The notes below the pieces were generated by a model. That model was given only the letters and a program-made list of their open reading frames with translations. It was not told where the DNA came from and made no database searches. This document shows positions 17,129 through 25,339 of a stretch of 64,000 nt of DNA, piece after piece. This DNA is from Ewingella allii (GTDB lineage: Bacteria > Pseudomonadota > Gammaproteobacteria > Enterobacterales > Enterobacteriaceae): positions 1-64,000 of the forward strand of contig NZ_JAWUDN010000001.1 in the NCBI RefSeq assembly GCF_044430645.1, given 5' to 3'. The position numbers were made by a program, and so were the translations under genes. Position 1 is the stretch's first letter, and each line of letters starts with the position of its first letter.

Positions 17129-18304
17129 ATGCCTCTTGCATTGTTAGCGCTGACCATCAGCGCATTCGCTATAGGAACCACCGAGTTCGTGATTGTTGGG
17201 CTGATCCCAACCATCGCGGATCAACTGGGTGTTTCAGTGCCATCAGCCGGTTTGCTGGTGTCTATTTATGCCGTGGGTGTGGCCGTTGGCGCACCTGTTC
17301 TGACGGCAATGACCGGCCGCGTGCCGCGTAAAGCCCTGTTGATTGGCCTGATGGTGTTCTTTACTATCGGCAACCTGCTGGCGTGGCAGTCACCCAACTA
17401 CAGCACGCTGGTAGTGGCGCGGCTCCTGACCGGGCTGGCGCACGGCGTGTTCTTCTCGATTGGTTCGACTATCGCCACCAGTCTGGTGTCGAAAGAGAAA
17501 GCGGCTTCGGCTATCGCGCTGATGTTTGGCGGGCTGACCGTGGCACTGGTGACCGGCGTGCCGCTGGGGACCTTTATCGGGCAGCATTTTGGCTGGCGCG
17601 AAACCTTCCTGGCCGTCACGCTGATTGGGGTGATTGCTATTATTGCCAGCGCGATTCTGGTGCCGAATAACATCAAAAATGGCCCTTCGGCGAAGATCGC
17701 CGATCAGCTAAAAGTATTGATGAACCCACGCCTGCTGCTGATTTACGCAGTCACCGCGCTGGGCTACGGTGGGGTGTTCACCACCTTCACCTTCCTCGCG
17801 CCGATGATGCAGCAGCAGGCCGGTTTCTCCGCCAGCATGGTGAGCTGGATCTTGCTGGCCTATGGCGTGTCAGTGGCTATCGGCAACATCTGGGGCGGCA
17901 AGCTGGCGGATAAACACGGCGCGGTGAAAGCCCTGAGCATCATCTTCGCGGCGCTGGCTATCATCCTGTTTGTGTTCCAGTTCACCGCCAATTTTGCAAT
18001 CCCGGCACTGATCACCCTGATGGTGATGGGCATCTTCGCCTTCGGCAACGTGCCTGGTTTGCAGGTGTACGTAGTGCAGAAAGCAGAAGAAGTGACGCCG
18101 AACGCGGTAGACGTGGCTTCCGGCCTGAACATCGCCGCCTTCAACGTCGGGATTGCAATTGGCTCGGTGGTCGGCGGGCAGGTAGTGTCGAGCATCGGAC
18201 TGGCGCAAACGCCGTGGATTGGCGCGGTTATCGTGCTCGGCGCACTGGCGCTGATTCGCCTGAGTGGCCATTTGGATAAGAAAACCCAGCTGGCAATGGC
18301 CTAA
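17129..18304 (+). CDS. MFS sugar/drug efflux transporter (AraJ/YdhP type)
   Basis: This 391-residue protein has twelve predicted membrane segments, belongs to the major facilitator superfamily and resembles the AraJ/YdhP arabinose-efflux group. The start segment AFAIGTTEFVIVGLIP is characteristic of that group. I chose the ATG at 17129 because GGAGTAAGG precedes it; TTG and GTG codons slightly upstream are weaker. It is divergent from yafC, a possible regulator. The substrate cannot be told. E. coli has no transporter gene here, so this is a lineage-specific insertion in the backbone. Confidence 0.88.
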   Translation: MPLALLALTISAFAIGTTEFVIVGLIPTIADQLGVSVPSAGLLVSIYAVGVAVGAPVLTAMTGRVPRKALLIGLMVFFTIGNLLAWQSPNYSTLVVARLLTGLAHGVFFSIGSTIATSLVSKEKAASAIALMFGGLTVALVTGVPLGTFIGQHFGWRETFLAVTLIGVIAIIASAILVPNNIKNGPSAKIADQLKVLMNPRLLLIYAVTALGYGGVFTTFTFLAPMMQQQAGFSASMVSWILLAYGVSVAIGNIWGGKLADKHGAVKALSIIFAALAIILFVFQFTANFAIPALITLMVMGIFAFGNVPGLQVYVVQKAEEVTPNAVDVASGLNIAAFNVGIAIGSVVGGQVVSSIGLAQTPWIGAVIVLGALALIRLSGHLDKKTQLAMA

Positions 18305-18326
18305 GGCTATCCGGCAGTGCAACGCG

Positions 18327-18358
18327 CGGCTCACCTTCGGGTGGGCCGTTTTGCTTTT
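18327..18358 (+). terminator. terminator after MFS transporter gene
   Basis: The stem CGGCTCACC/GGTGGGCCG (one G-T pair) closes on TTCG and is followed by TTTTGCTTTT. It lies 22 bases behind the stop codon. Confidence 0.85.
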
Positions 18359-18545
18359 CGCTGATTAACGCATTAACGAGGCATACCAATAATCCTATGC
18401 TACCTTGATAACAGAACGCCGACGGTCAGGCGGGCAGGGTGTATACGATTGTAAACAGATTTGGCCTGAGCACTGACGGGCGTATACTGAAACGTCCGCT
18501 GCCTTCGAGCAGCATGATTTTTGATTGAGTGAATAGGCGATAAGC

Positions 18546-19355
18546 GTGCCGAAAAGAACATATGCAATGAGGTATGTTGCAGGTCAACCGGTCGAGCAGA
18601 TCTTTCCAGGTGCCATGGCACATCTCAGTACTGGATTGCCTCCCGGAGCCGCGCTGCCCAATTCCAATACTCTACGCGTGATGGTGTGGAACATTTTTAA
18701 GCAACAACGGGCCGACTGGCTTTCGGTGTTGCAAGGTTTTGGCAAAGATGCCCAGCTGGTGTTGCTGCAAGAAGCGCAAACCACCCCTGAGCTGATTCGA
18801 TTTGCTACCTCTCACTATTTGGCCGCCGATCAGGTTCCGGCCTATATGCTGCCTCAGCACCCCTCTGGCGTGATGACGCTCTCCGCTGCCCATCCGGTCT
18901 ACTGTTGCCCTCTGCGCGAGCGTGAGCCCCTGCTACGCCTGGCTAAATCCGCCTTGGTGACAGTCTACCCGCTACTGGACGGCAGACTGCTGATGGTGGT
19001 GAACATCCACGCGGTGAATTTCAGCATCGGGGTGGATGTCTACAGCAAGCAGTTGGAGACCATTGGCGAGCAGATTGCGCATCATAAAGGGCCGGTGGTG
19101 ATGGCGGGGGACTTCAACGCCTGGAGCCGCCAGCGCATCAACGCCTTGTTCGGTTTCGCCAATAACATTCGTCTGCAAGAGGTGAGGTTCCCGTCGGACT
19201 TCCGCCGTCGCGCCTTTGGCCGCCCGCTAGATTTCATCTTCTATCGCGATTTGAGCGTCACCCATGCGACGGTGATGGAAACTCAGGCGTCGGACCATAA
19301 CCCGCTGCTGGTGGAGTTTCTGGCCGATCAGAGTGCGGCGAACAAAGCTCTGTAA
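18546..19355 (+). CDS. yafD: endonuclease/exonuclease/phosphatase family protein YafD
   Basis: This 269-residue protein is highly similar to E. coli YafD throughout (for example LLQEAQTTPELI, HPSGVMTLSAAHPVYCCPLREREP, AGDFNAWSR, SDHNPLL). It carries the metal-dependent endonuclease/exonuclease/phosphatase fold; the GDFNAW and SDHNPL segments bear catalytic residues. The start is a GTG at 18546, matching the E. coli N-terminus in alignment. The cellular role is not settled. E. coli yafE, which follows yafD there, is missing here. Confidence 0.95.
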   Translation: MPKRTYAMRYVAGQPVEQIFPGAMAHLSTGLPPGAALPNSNTLRVMVWNIFKQQRADWLSVLQGFGKDAQLVLLQEAQTTPELIRFATSHYLAADQVPAYMLPQHPSGVMTLSAAHPVYCCPLREREPLLRLAKSALVTVYPLLDGRLLMVVNIHAVNFSIGVDVYSKQLETIGEQIAHHKGPVVMAGDFNAWSRQRINALFGFANNIRLQEVRFPSDFRRRAFGRPLDFIFYRDLSVTHATVMETQASDHNPLLVEFLADQSAANKAL

Positions 19356-19381
19356 GCCGATTCCCGCAAATTTGAGCATAA

Positions 19382-19409
19382 AAAAAAGCACCCGAAAGGG
19401 TGCTTTTTT
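19382..19409. terminator. bidirectional terminator between yafD and mltD
   Basis: The 12-bp stem AAAAAAGCACCC/GGGTGCTTTTTT with a GAAA loop has A and T runs on both sides. It can end yafD transcription rightward and mltD transcription leftward. Confidence 0.95.
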
Positions 19410-19433
19410 GTAGGGATGACGCTGCGCATAGCA

Positions 19434-20819
19434 TCAGGTGTCTGGCGTTAACTTATTGCTGACGAACAGAGTCAGCTTAGTGCCGGGCTGAAGGTTGTCT
19501 GTGCCAGCATTCCAGCGCATCACATCTTTGATGTTTACGCCGTGACGCTTAGCAATGCTCGACAACGAATCGCCTTTGCGAACCTGATACGTAATACTGC
19601 CGCCGTTACTGCTACTTGCCGAACTGACGCTGTTATCCGCCACTTGCAGGGTTTGCCCAACTTTTATCGCGCTCGCCGAGCGCAAATTGTTCCAACGCTG
19701 TAAATCACGGGTCTTAACGTTCAGTCTTGCTGCAATCCCCGACAAGCTATCGCCGGAGCGAACCTTGTAAGCTTTTGCGCCAGACGGAGCGTTGCTCGCT
19801 AGTCTGGTATTCTGCACGGCTTCGATGTCGCCATCGGCCAGAGAATCCTTCAACTGCGCTGCATGAGCCGTCGGTAACACAATGTAGTGCGGGCCGTTAG
19901 GCGCGGTAACATTTTGTTTGTAGCCAGTATTGTACGACTTAAGCTTAGTCAGTGACATGCCCGCCATCTCAGCCGCCTGAGTTAACTGCATCTGTTGCCC
20001 CACTTCAACACGCGCTAATGCGCGGTCTTGGCTCGGCGTCGGTAAGCTAATTCCGTACTTTTTGCTATGCTTTAAAATATCGCTTAAGGCTAACATTTTC
20101 GGGACATAAATCGACGTTTCACGAGGAAGCGCCAGTGACCAGAAATCTGTCGGACGACCTTTAGCTTTATTCGCTTTCACCGCTTGCATGACTCGGCCTT
20201 CACCGCTGTTATACGCTGCGACAGTCAATAACCAGTCACCGCCAAACATCTTGTTTAGGTTTTGCATCATATCAAGCGCAGCAGTTGTAGACGCCACAAC
20301 ATCTCGACGACCGTCATACCACTGGTTTTGTTTCAAACCATAATTGCGCCCCGTTTGTGGCACGATCTGCCACAGCCCCGCAGCGTTAGCTGATGAGGTT
20401 GCTTTAGGGTCAAAAGCGCTCTCCACTATGGGTAGCAGTACCAGTTCCATCGGCATATTGCGTTTCTTAATCTGCTCGGTGATCCAGTACATGTACGGCT
20501 CTGCCCGTAATGTTACATCGTGGAGATAGCTCTTATTTTTTAAGTATTTTACTTTTTGCTCACGGATCCGGGCATTTTCCGGAACCTTCATCTTCAGCTC
20601 GTCGCCAATGAAGTTCCACAGATTCTTTTGCGCGATAGAGTCATCATTGTCCAACCATCGCGAAGAGGTTAACCGCCCCCCATCTGTGTACTCTCCTGCT
20701 TCACTTTGACTTGCTGAAGACAAACTCTGTGCATGCTGTTCTGGCACCTTCACGTCCTGTCTGGACGCTTGGCAACCCACTAGCAACACCGAGGCGAAGA
20801 TTATCGCTTTTGCCTTCAT
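19434..20819 (-). CDS. mltD: membrane-bound lytic murein transglycosylase D
   Basis: This 461-residue outer-membrane lipoprotein (lipobox LLVGC, Cys16) cleaves peptidoglycan glycan strands. The lysozyme-like SLT domain spans roughly residues 110-260, with the catalytic Glu in PIVESAFDPKATS followed by AAGLWQIVPQTGRNYGL. Two clear LysM peptidoglycan-binding repeats follow near the C-terminus (YKVRSGDSLSGIA and YQVRKGDSLSSIA), and a weaker LysM-like segment lies before them. It is convergent with yafD across the shared terminator and next to gloB, as in E. coli. Confidence 0.96.
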   Translation of the reverse strand: MKAKAIIFASVLLVGCQASRQDVKVPEQHAQSLSSASQSEAGEYTDGGRLTSSRWLDNDDSIAQKNLWNFIGDELKMKVPENARIREQKVKYLKNKSYLHDVTLRAEPYMYWITEQIKKRNMPMELVLLPIVESAFDPKATSSANAAGLWQIVPQTGRNYGLKQNQWYDGRRDVVASTTAALDMMQNLNKMFGGDWLLTVAAYNSGEGRVMQAVKANKAKGRPTDFWSLALPRETSIYVPKMLALSDILKHSKKYGISLPTPSQDRALARVEVGQQMQLTQAAEMAGMSLTKLKSYNTGYKQNVTAPNGPHYIVLPTAHAAQLKDSLADGDIEAVQNTRLASNAPSGAKAYKVRSGDSLSGIAARLNVKTRDLQRWNNLRSASAIKVGQTLQVADNSVSSASSSNGGSITYQVRKGDSLSSIAKRHGVNIKDVMRWNAGTDNLQPGTKLTLFVSNKLTPDT

Positions 20820-20889
20820 GTGTATGTCAATAGTTGCTTAAAAGACGAGCGATAATACTTTGCTTAGCCCAAAAACACAACCTTTTGCT

Positions 20890-21645
20890 TCAGAAGCTAT
20901 CCTTGAGGCCCCTTAGATGGGCGAAAACTTGCCAAGAAGGTTTTAAGGGATCGTTAAGGTTTAATTTGTTTTGTAAATCAATATCATCGCATCGTAAAAA
21001 CAGGTTAATTTTTCGTTCTAAACCTAGGGTTGTAGGCAGGGAAGGTTGCCCCTTTTTACGCATTTCCTGCACATTCTGTTCATGAGAATCAATATCAGAA
21101 TCGTCTGGCAGAATTGACCGGGCAAACTTAAGATTTGAGAGAGTATATTCGTGTGCCGCGCAGACTAAAGTGTCATCTGGAAGCTGAGCTAACTGTTGAA
21201 AGGATTGATACATTTGCTCAGGTGTCCCTTCGAACAATCGGCCGCATCCGGCGGAGAACATGGTATCTCCGCAGAATAGGTAAGGGGCGCTGTAGTATGA
21301 AATATGACCTAAAGTGTGCCCGGGCGTAGCAAAGATGTGCCATTTCGCCCCGCCAATTTCGACCTCATCGCCGTTTTTAAGAATTTTCTTAGCACCTTTG
21401 CTCGCCGTTTCTTCAGGACCGTACACTTTTACCGCAGGGTAATGCGACAAAATCTCATTTACACCGCCAACATGGTCATGATGATGATGGGTCAGCAGGA
21501 TGTCAGTCGGGGTTAAATTGCGCGTTTTTAGCGCTTCCAGCACCGGGGCGGCTTCGCCGGGATCGACAATCAGACAGTGACCGTTCTGGTCATCCAATAA
21601 CCAAATGTAATTGTCCTGCAAGGCGGGAATACTGATAAGATTCAT
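20890..21645 (-). CDS. gloB: hydroxyacylglutathione hydrolase (glyoxalase II)
   Basis: This 251-residue protein has the same length as E. coli GloB. The metallo-beta-lactamase motif THHHHDHVGG binds the two zinc ions; further ligands are in TPGHTLGH and CGDTMFSAGCGR. It hydrolyses S-lactoylglutathione to lactate and glutathione in methylglyoxal detoxification. The frame is open upstream, but the ATG at 21645 (MNLISIPAL) is the conserved start. It is divergent from yafS with 43 bases between. Confidence 0.97.
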   Translation of the reverse strand: MNLISIPALQDNYIWLLDDQNGHCLIVDPGEAAPVLEALKTRNLTPTDILLTHHHHDHVGGVNEILSHYPAVKVYGPEETASKGAKKILKNGDEVEIGGAKWHIFATPGHTLGHISYYSAPYLFCGDTMFSAGCGRLFEGTPEQMYQSFQQLAQLPDDTLVCAAHEYTLSNLKFARSILPDDSDIDSHEQNVQEMRKKGQPSLPTTLGLERKINLFLRCDDIDLQNKLNLNDPLKPSWQVFAHLRGLKDSF

Positions 21646-21688
21646 AGATACCTCTCGTTGGCAAACGCTTGAAAGACGAAAATAAAAT

Positions 21689-22423
21689 ATGCTACCAGCC
21701 CGCACACGTAAAAAAATCACTGCGCCAGCTTCATGGGATTCATTCCCCTGCGGCGAGTATTACCGTGCCGCGCTTGAGCGACAACTTCAAGCATGGTGGG
21801 GCAAGTTATACGGTTTCCACCTATTAAAGATTGGCAGTTTGAGCGTTGAACTCGACACCTCAGGCTGCCCTATCTCCCATCAGGTTAACGTCGCAGAGCT
21901 GGGAGAAAATCTGCATGTCCAAGGCTCGCAGTACCAATTGCCCTTCGCGCACAAATCGGTGGATGCCTGCCTGCTAGCCCATACTTTAGCCTATGCCGAA
22001 GACCCTCACCGGACTTTGCGTGAAGTTGATCGCGTGCTGATTGACGACGGCTGGCTGGTGTTAAGCAGCTTTAACCCGTTGAGTTTAGTTGGAATGGCCA
22101 AGCTGGTGCCCTTGGTGCGCAAACGCCAGCCTTATGTCAGCCAGATGTTTACCCAAACGCGCTTACTCGACTGGCTGGGCTTACTTAATTATGAAGTGAT
22201 GATGAAGAGCCGTTTTCAGGTGCTGCCGTGGTGCGCCAAGGGCGGGAAGACGCTGAGTACGCATCTGCCCGCGCTAGGCTGTATGACGGTGATGGTGGCG
22301 CGTAAAAGGACGCTGCCGCTGACGCCGAGCGCCAAGAAGGTGCCGGCAAGGCGTCAGGCGATACCGCAGGCGGTGGGGGCCAGCAGCAAAAGTTATCGTA
22401 AAGATCACCAGAGTGAAGATTAA
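21689..22423 (+). CDS. yafS: predicted SAM-dependent methyltransferase YafS
   Basis: This 244-residue class I methyltransferase-like protein closely resembles E. coli YafS (LERQLQAWWGKLYGFHLLKIG, LPFAHKSVDACLLAHTL, DPHRTLREVDRVLIDDGWLVLSSFNPLS). The substrate is not known. The C-terminal ~40 residues are basic and probably disordered. Its last 4 bases overlap the end of rnhA on the opposite strand. Confidence 0.93.
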   Translation: MLPARTRKKITAPASWDSFPCGEYYRAALERQLQAWWGKLYGFHLLKIGSLSVELDTSGCPISHQVNVAELGENLHVQGSQYQLPFAHKSVDACLLAHTLAYAEDPHRTLREVDRVLIDDGWLVLSSFNPLSLVGMAKLVPLVRKRQPYVSQMFTQTRLLDWLGLLNYEVMMKSRFQVLPWCAKGGKTLSTHLPALGCMTVMVARKRTLPLTPSAKKVPARRQAIPQAVGASSKSYRKDHQSED

Positions 22424-22887
22424 CTCTCTGGTTTATAGCCCACGTCATCCAGCGTCGGATTGCCCGCCGCGTCGCGCGCCAGCACGTCACAACGTTCATT
22501 CTCCGGGTGGCCCGCGTGGCCTTTAACCCACATCCAGTTCAGCTTATGCTCCTGAATCGCCGCGTCCAGCCGTTGCCATAAATCGACATTCTTGACCGGC
22601 TTTTTGTCTGCCGTTTTCCAGCCGCGCTTCTTCCAGTTGTGGATCCAACTGGTGATGCCCTGACGAACATACTGGCTGTCGGTGCTTAAGGTCACTTCGC
22701 AAGGGGAGGTCAGTGCCTCAAGGGCCACAATCGCCGCCATCAGCTCCATGCGGTTATTGGTGGTTAGCCGGAAGCCGGCGCTGAACTCTTTTTCGTGTTG
22801 CTTGTAGCGCAAGATTGCGCCGAAACCACCGGGGCCGGGATTGCCAAGGCAAGAGCCGTCGGTGAAAATTTCTACCTGTTTGGTCAT
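22420..22887 (-). CDS. rnhA: ribonuclease HI
   Basis: This 155-residue protein is identical in length to E. coli RNase HI. The DEDD metal site is visible: Asp in FTDGSCLGNPGPGG, Glu in NNRMELMA, Asp in STDSQYV and Asp in NERCDVLAR. It degrades RNA in RNA-DNA hybrids. The longer open frame upstream is only dnaQ antisense. The ATG at 22887 is the conserved start and gives the classic divergent rnhA-dnaQ arrangement with a 69-base shared promoter region. Confidence 0.97.
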   Translation of the reverse strand: MTKQVEIFTDGSCLGNPGPGGFGAILRYKQHEKEFSAGFRLTTNNRMELMAAIVALEALTSPCEVTLSTDSQYVRQGITSWIHNWKKRGWKTADKKPVKNVDLWQRLDAAIQEHKLNWMWVKGHAGHPENERCDVLARDAAGNPTLDDVGYKPES

Positions 22888-22956
22888 CTCTGGTAGACTC
22901 TTCCGCAGAAAGTAAAAGCCAAGTCTGACATAAACGAGCGCTGCGAGCACTGCAAT

Positions 22957-23706
22957 ATGATTTCTTCTCCTACCAGACAGATCGTTCTCGATACCGAAAC
23001 CACCGGTATGAACAAACTCGGTGTTCACTACGAGGGGCATCGAATCATTGAAATCGGTGCGGTTGAGGTGATTAACCGTCGCCTGACCGGGCGCAATTTC
23101 CACGTCTATTTGAAGCCCGATCGTTTGGTCGATCCCGAAGCCTTTGGCGTTCACGGGATCAGTGACGAATTCCTCGCCGACAAGCCGACGTTTGCCGACA
23201 TCGCCGACGACTTCCTCGAGTACATTCGCGGCGGCGAACTGGTCATCCATAACGCGACGTTCGACATCGGCTTTATGGATTACGAGTTTGGCATGCTGGG
23301 TCGTGGCATTGAGAAAACTGAAACCTTCTGCAAAATCACCGATACCCTGCAAATGGCGCGCAAGCTGTTCCCCGGCAAGCGCAACAGCCTCGACGCCCTC
23401 AGCGATCGCTATCTGATAGACAACAGCAAACGCACGCTGCACGGCGCGTTGCTTGACTCCGAGATCCTCGCCGAAGTTTATCTGATGATGACCGGCGGTC
23501 AGACCATCATGAAATTCACCCACGAAGGTGACCAGAAAACCGGCGCGGACGGGCAAGGGATCCAGCGCATCGCCAGACCGGCCTCGGGTTTGAAAGTGAT
23601 CCGCGCCAGCGAGCAGGAGATGGCCTGGCACGAAGAGCGTTTGGATCTGGTGTTCAAGAAGGGGGGAAGCTGTTTATGGCGGCCACAACCGGCAGCAGAA
23701 GAGTAA
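22957..23706 (+). CDS. dnaQ: DNA polymerase III epsilon subunit (3'-5' proofreading exonuclease)
   Basis: This 249-residue protein has the DEDDh exonuclease motifs: Exo I with LDTETTG (Asp12, Glu14), Exo II in VIHNATFDIGFMDYE and Exo III near HGALLDSEILAEVY. The C-terminal ~60 residues form the segment that binds the alpha subunit. It proofreads the replicative polymerase. It lies upstream of the second tRNA-Asp, as in E. coli. Confidence 0.98.
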   Translation: MISSPTRQIVLDTETTGMNKLGVHYEGHRIIEIGAVEVINRRLTGRNFHVYLKPDRLVDPEAFGVHGISDEFLADKPTFADIADDFLEYIRGGELVIHNATFDIGFMDYEFGMLGRGIEKTETFCKITDTLQMARKLFPGKRNSLDALSDRYLIDNSKRTLHGALLDSEILAEVYLMMTGGQTIMKFTHEGDQKTGADGQGIQRIARPASGLKVIRASEQEMAWHEERLDLVFKKGGSCLWRPQPAAEE

Positions 23707-23774
23707 GAAATTGCCTTTAAAATGCTCGTCTTGCAGAAAAACTGCTCAGTCGAGTGAAATTGTCAGGAAAAGCA

Positions 23775-23803
23775 TTGACGCCATCGCGGGCATTCCTTAA
23801 TAT
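23775..23803 (+). promoter_or_regulatory. strong sigma-70 promoter for tRNA-Asp
   Basis: The -35 TTGACG (23775-23780) and -10 TAATAT (23798-23803) are separated by exactly 17 bases and followed by a GC-rich discriminator (CCGCTCC) typical of stringently controlled stable-RNA promoters. The tRNA begins 26 bases after the -10. Confidence 0.85.
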
Positions 23804-23829
23804 CCGCTCCGTTCTTAACCGAACGGCGC

Positions 23830-23906
23830 GGAGCGGTAGTTCAGTTGGTTAGAATACCTGCCTGTCACGCAGGGGGTCGCGGGTTCGAGCCCCGTCCGTT
23901 CCGCCA
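23830..23906 (+). tRNA. aspV: tRNA-Asp(GTC)
   Basis: This complete 77-base tRNA gene has an encoded CCA, anticodon GTC at 23864-23866, the T-loop GGTTCGAGCCC and the acceptor pair GGAGCGG/CCGTTCC. It is identical to the copy at the window start wherever both are visible. It follows dnaQ as aspV does in E. coli. Immediately downstream lies a ~20-kb block of accessory metabolism before the backbone resumes at yafV, so this tRNA also borders an insertion. Confidence 0.98.
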
Positions 23907-23913
23907 ACATTCA

Positions 23914-23955
23914 GAAGCCCTGAGTTAGCAATAACTCAGGGCTTCGTTGTTTCTG
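23914..23955 (+). terminator. terminator after tRNA-Asp
   Basis: A perfect 14-bp stem, GAAGCCCTGAGTTA with its complement, closes on GCAA and is followed by a T-rich tract. It lies 7 bases behind the tRNA. Confidence 0.92.
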
Positions 23956-23982
23956 TTTTCTGCAAAAAACGTCCTGTAAAGC

Positions 23983-24019
23983 ATAAAAAAACCGGCGCAA
24001 GTTATCACCCACGCCGGTT
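23983..24019 (-). terminator. terminator of the molybdenum hydroxylase operon
   Basis: The stem AACCGGCG/CGCCGGTT (23990-23997 and 24012-24019) with a 14-base loop is followed on the minus strand by a run of T (A run at 23984-23990 on the plus strand). It lies 22 bases behind the cytochrome c gene. Confidence 0.9.
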
Positions 24020-24040
24020 TGCGTCCTGCCAATTTCCTGC

Positions 24041-25339
24041 TTATTTCATTGCGGTTTCTGCCCTTACTTCGCTGACTTTTTGCTGTAAGTCAGGCCAGGC
24101 GGCTTTCCCGGCATACTCTCCACGCAAGTAATTCAGTAGGGTGGCAATCTGCGCATCGCTCAGGTTATGGCGAAACGCAGGCATAAAGCCCAGCTCGGCC
24201 TTGGCCGGATGCTGAATACCGTCGAGCACGATGCGAATCGCATTGTCCGGCGAGTCGGTAAACAGGTTGGTGTTGAGTGCCAGAGAAGGGCGCACGCCGG
24301 TCATCTGCGGGCCTTTCTCCTGCGCGTGGCAGGCCATGCAGGAGCCGGAGAACAGCCTCGCGCCTTCCGAGGTCAGAGGCTCTACCTTGCTTTCCGCGCG
24401 TTGATTCAGTTCATCCGCGCTGCCCTGCGGCGCGCTGTCACTCTGGAAGGACATCAGATAGGTGGCGATGGCCTGCAGATCTTCTGGCGGCAGTTGCGAC
24501 AAACCTTCTGCGACCACTGGCCCCATCGGCCCGGCGGCGACGCCGTGGTTGGCCGAATAGCCGCTGCGCATAAAGGTGACGAAATCCTCGTGAGTCCACT
24601 TCAGCGGCGCGTCGGAGTTCGCCACCAGTGACGGCGCGGTCCAGCCTTCGGCCACGCCTCCGGTCAGATGATCCTTGCCGCCTTTCTCACCAAACATCAG
24701 GTTGCGCGGCGAGTGGCAGGCGCTACAGTGTCCCAGCCCTTCGGTGAGATATTCCCCGCGCTGCCACTCGGCGCTCTTGCTGCTGTCAGTCTTCAACTCG
24801 CCCGGTTTGAGGAACAGCCAGTTCCAGGTCACGATGCCCTGACGAATGTTGAACGGGAAGCTCAGCGCGGTTTCCGGCGGCGAATACTTCACCGGCGGCT
24901 GCGACATCAGATAGGCATACAGCGCCTCGAGGTCAGCATCGCTGGTGCGGGTAAAGGCGGTATAAGGGAAGGCCGGATAGAGGTAATTGCCCTCACGGTC
25001 CACCCCGTGGCGCATCGCCCGCTTAAAGGCGGCGAAGGACCACTTACCGATGCCGGTTTCGGCGTCTGGCGTGATGTTGGTGGAGTAAATCGTGCCGAAG
25101 GGGATCTCCATCGCCAGCCCGCCGGTATTGCGCTCGCCGCCGGAGCGGGTGTGGCACACGGCGCAGTCGCCGAGGTCAGCCAGCTTACGGCCTTGCTCGA
25201 TTTTCTCCGGGCTGAAGGTCTGAGTGCCCGGCTGTTTCAACGGCGCGATTTCCGGTTGCCAGCTGATGGTGGCGCCGCCAATCACTATCGCCAGCACCGC
25301 TACTGCGCCCCATCCGGCGACTTTCTTTATCTTACTCAT
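24041..25339 (-). CDS. membrane-anchored tri-haem cytochrome c, electron acceptor of a molybdenum hydroxylase
   Basis: This 432-residue protein has an N-terminal membrane anchor or signal (residues ~8-25) and three c-type haem sites: CAVCH (59-63), CSACH (205-209) and CMACH (334-338). It therefore has three cytochrome c domains in the periplasm. Such proteins form the third subunit of periplasmic alcohol, aldehyde or N-heterocycle dehydrogenases and pass electrons to the respiratory chain. It overlaps the large-subunit gene by 4 bases, so it belongs to the same transcript and complex. The substrate cannot be read from this subunit. Confidence 0.9.
   Translation of the reverse strand: MSKIKKVAGWGAVAVLAIVIGGATISWQPEIAPLKQPGTQTFSPEKIEQGRKLADLGDCAVCHTRSGGERNTGGLAMEIPFGTIYSTNITPDAETGIGKWSFAAFKRAMRHGVDREGNYLYPAFPYTAFTRTSDADLEALYAYLMSQPPVKYSPPETALSFPFNIRQGIVTWNWLFLKPGELKTDSSKSAEWQRGEYLTEGLGHCSACHSPRNLMFGEKGGKDHLTGGVAEGWTAPSLVANSDAPLKWTHEDFVTFMRSGYSANHGVAAGPMGPVVAEGLSQLPPEDLQAIATYLMSFQSDSAPQGSADELNQRAESKVEPLTSEGARLFSGSCMACHAQEKGPQMTGVRPSLALNTNLFTDSPDNAIRIVLDGIQHPAKAELGFMPAFRHNLSDAQIATLLNYLRGEYAGKAAWPDLQQKVSEVRAETAMK

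Noticed and set aside
22888..23631. Upstream extension of the rnhA frame
   Set aside because: It runs antisense to dnaQ; RNase HI length is exactly met from 22887.
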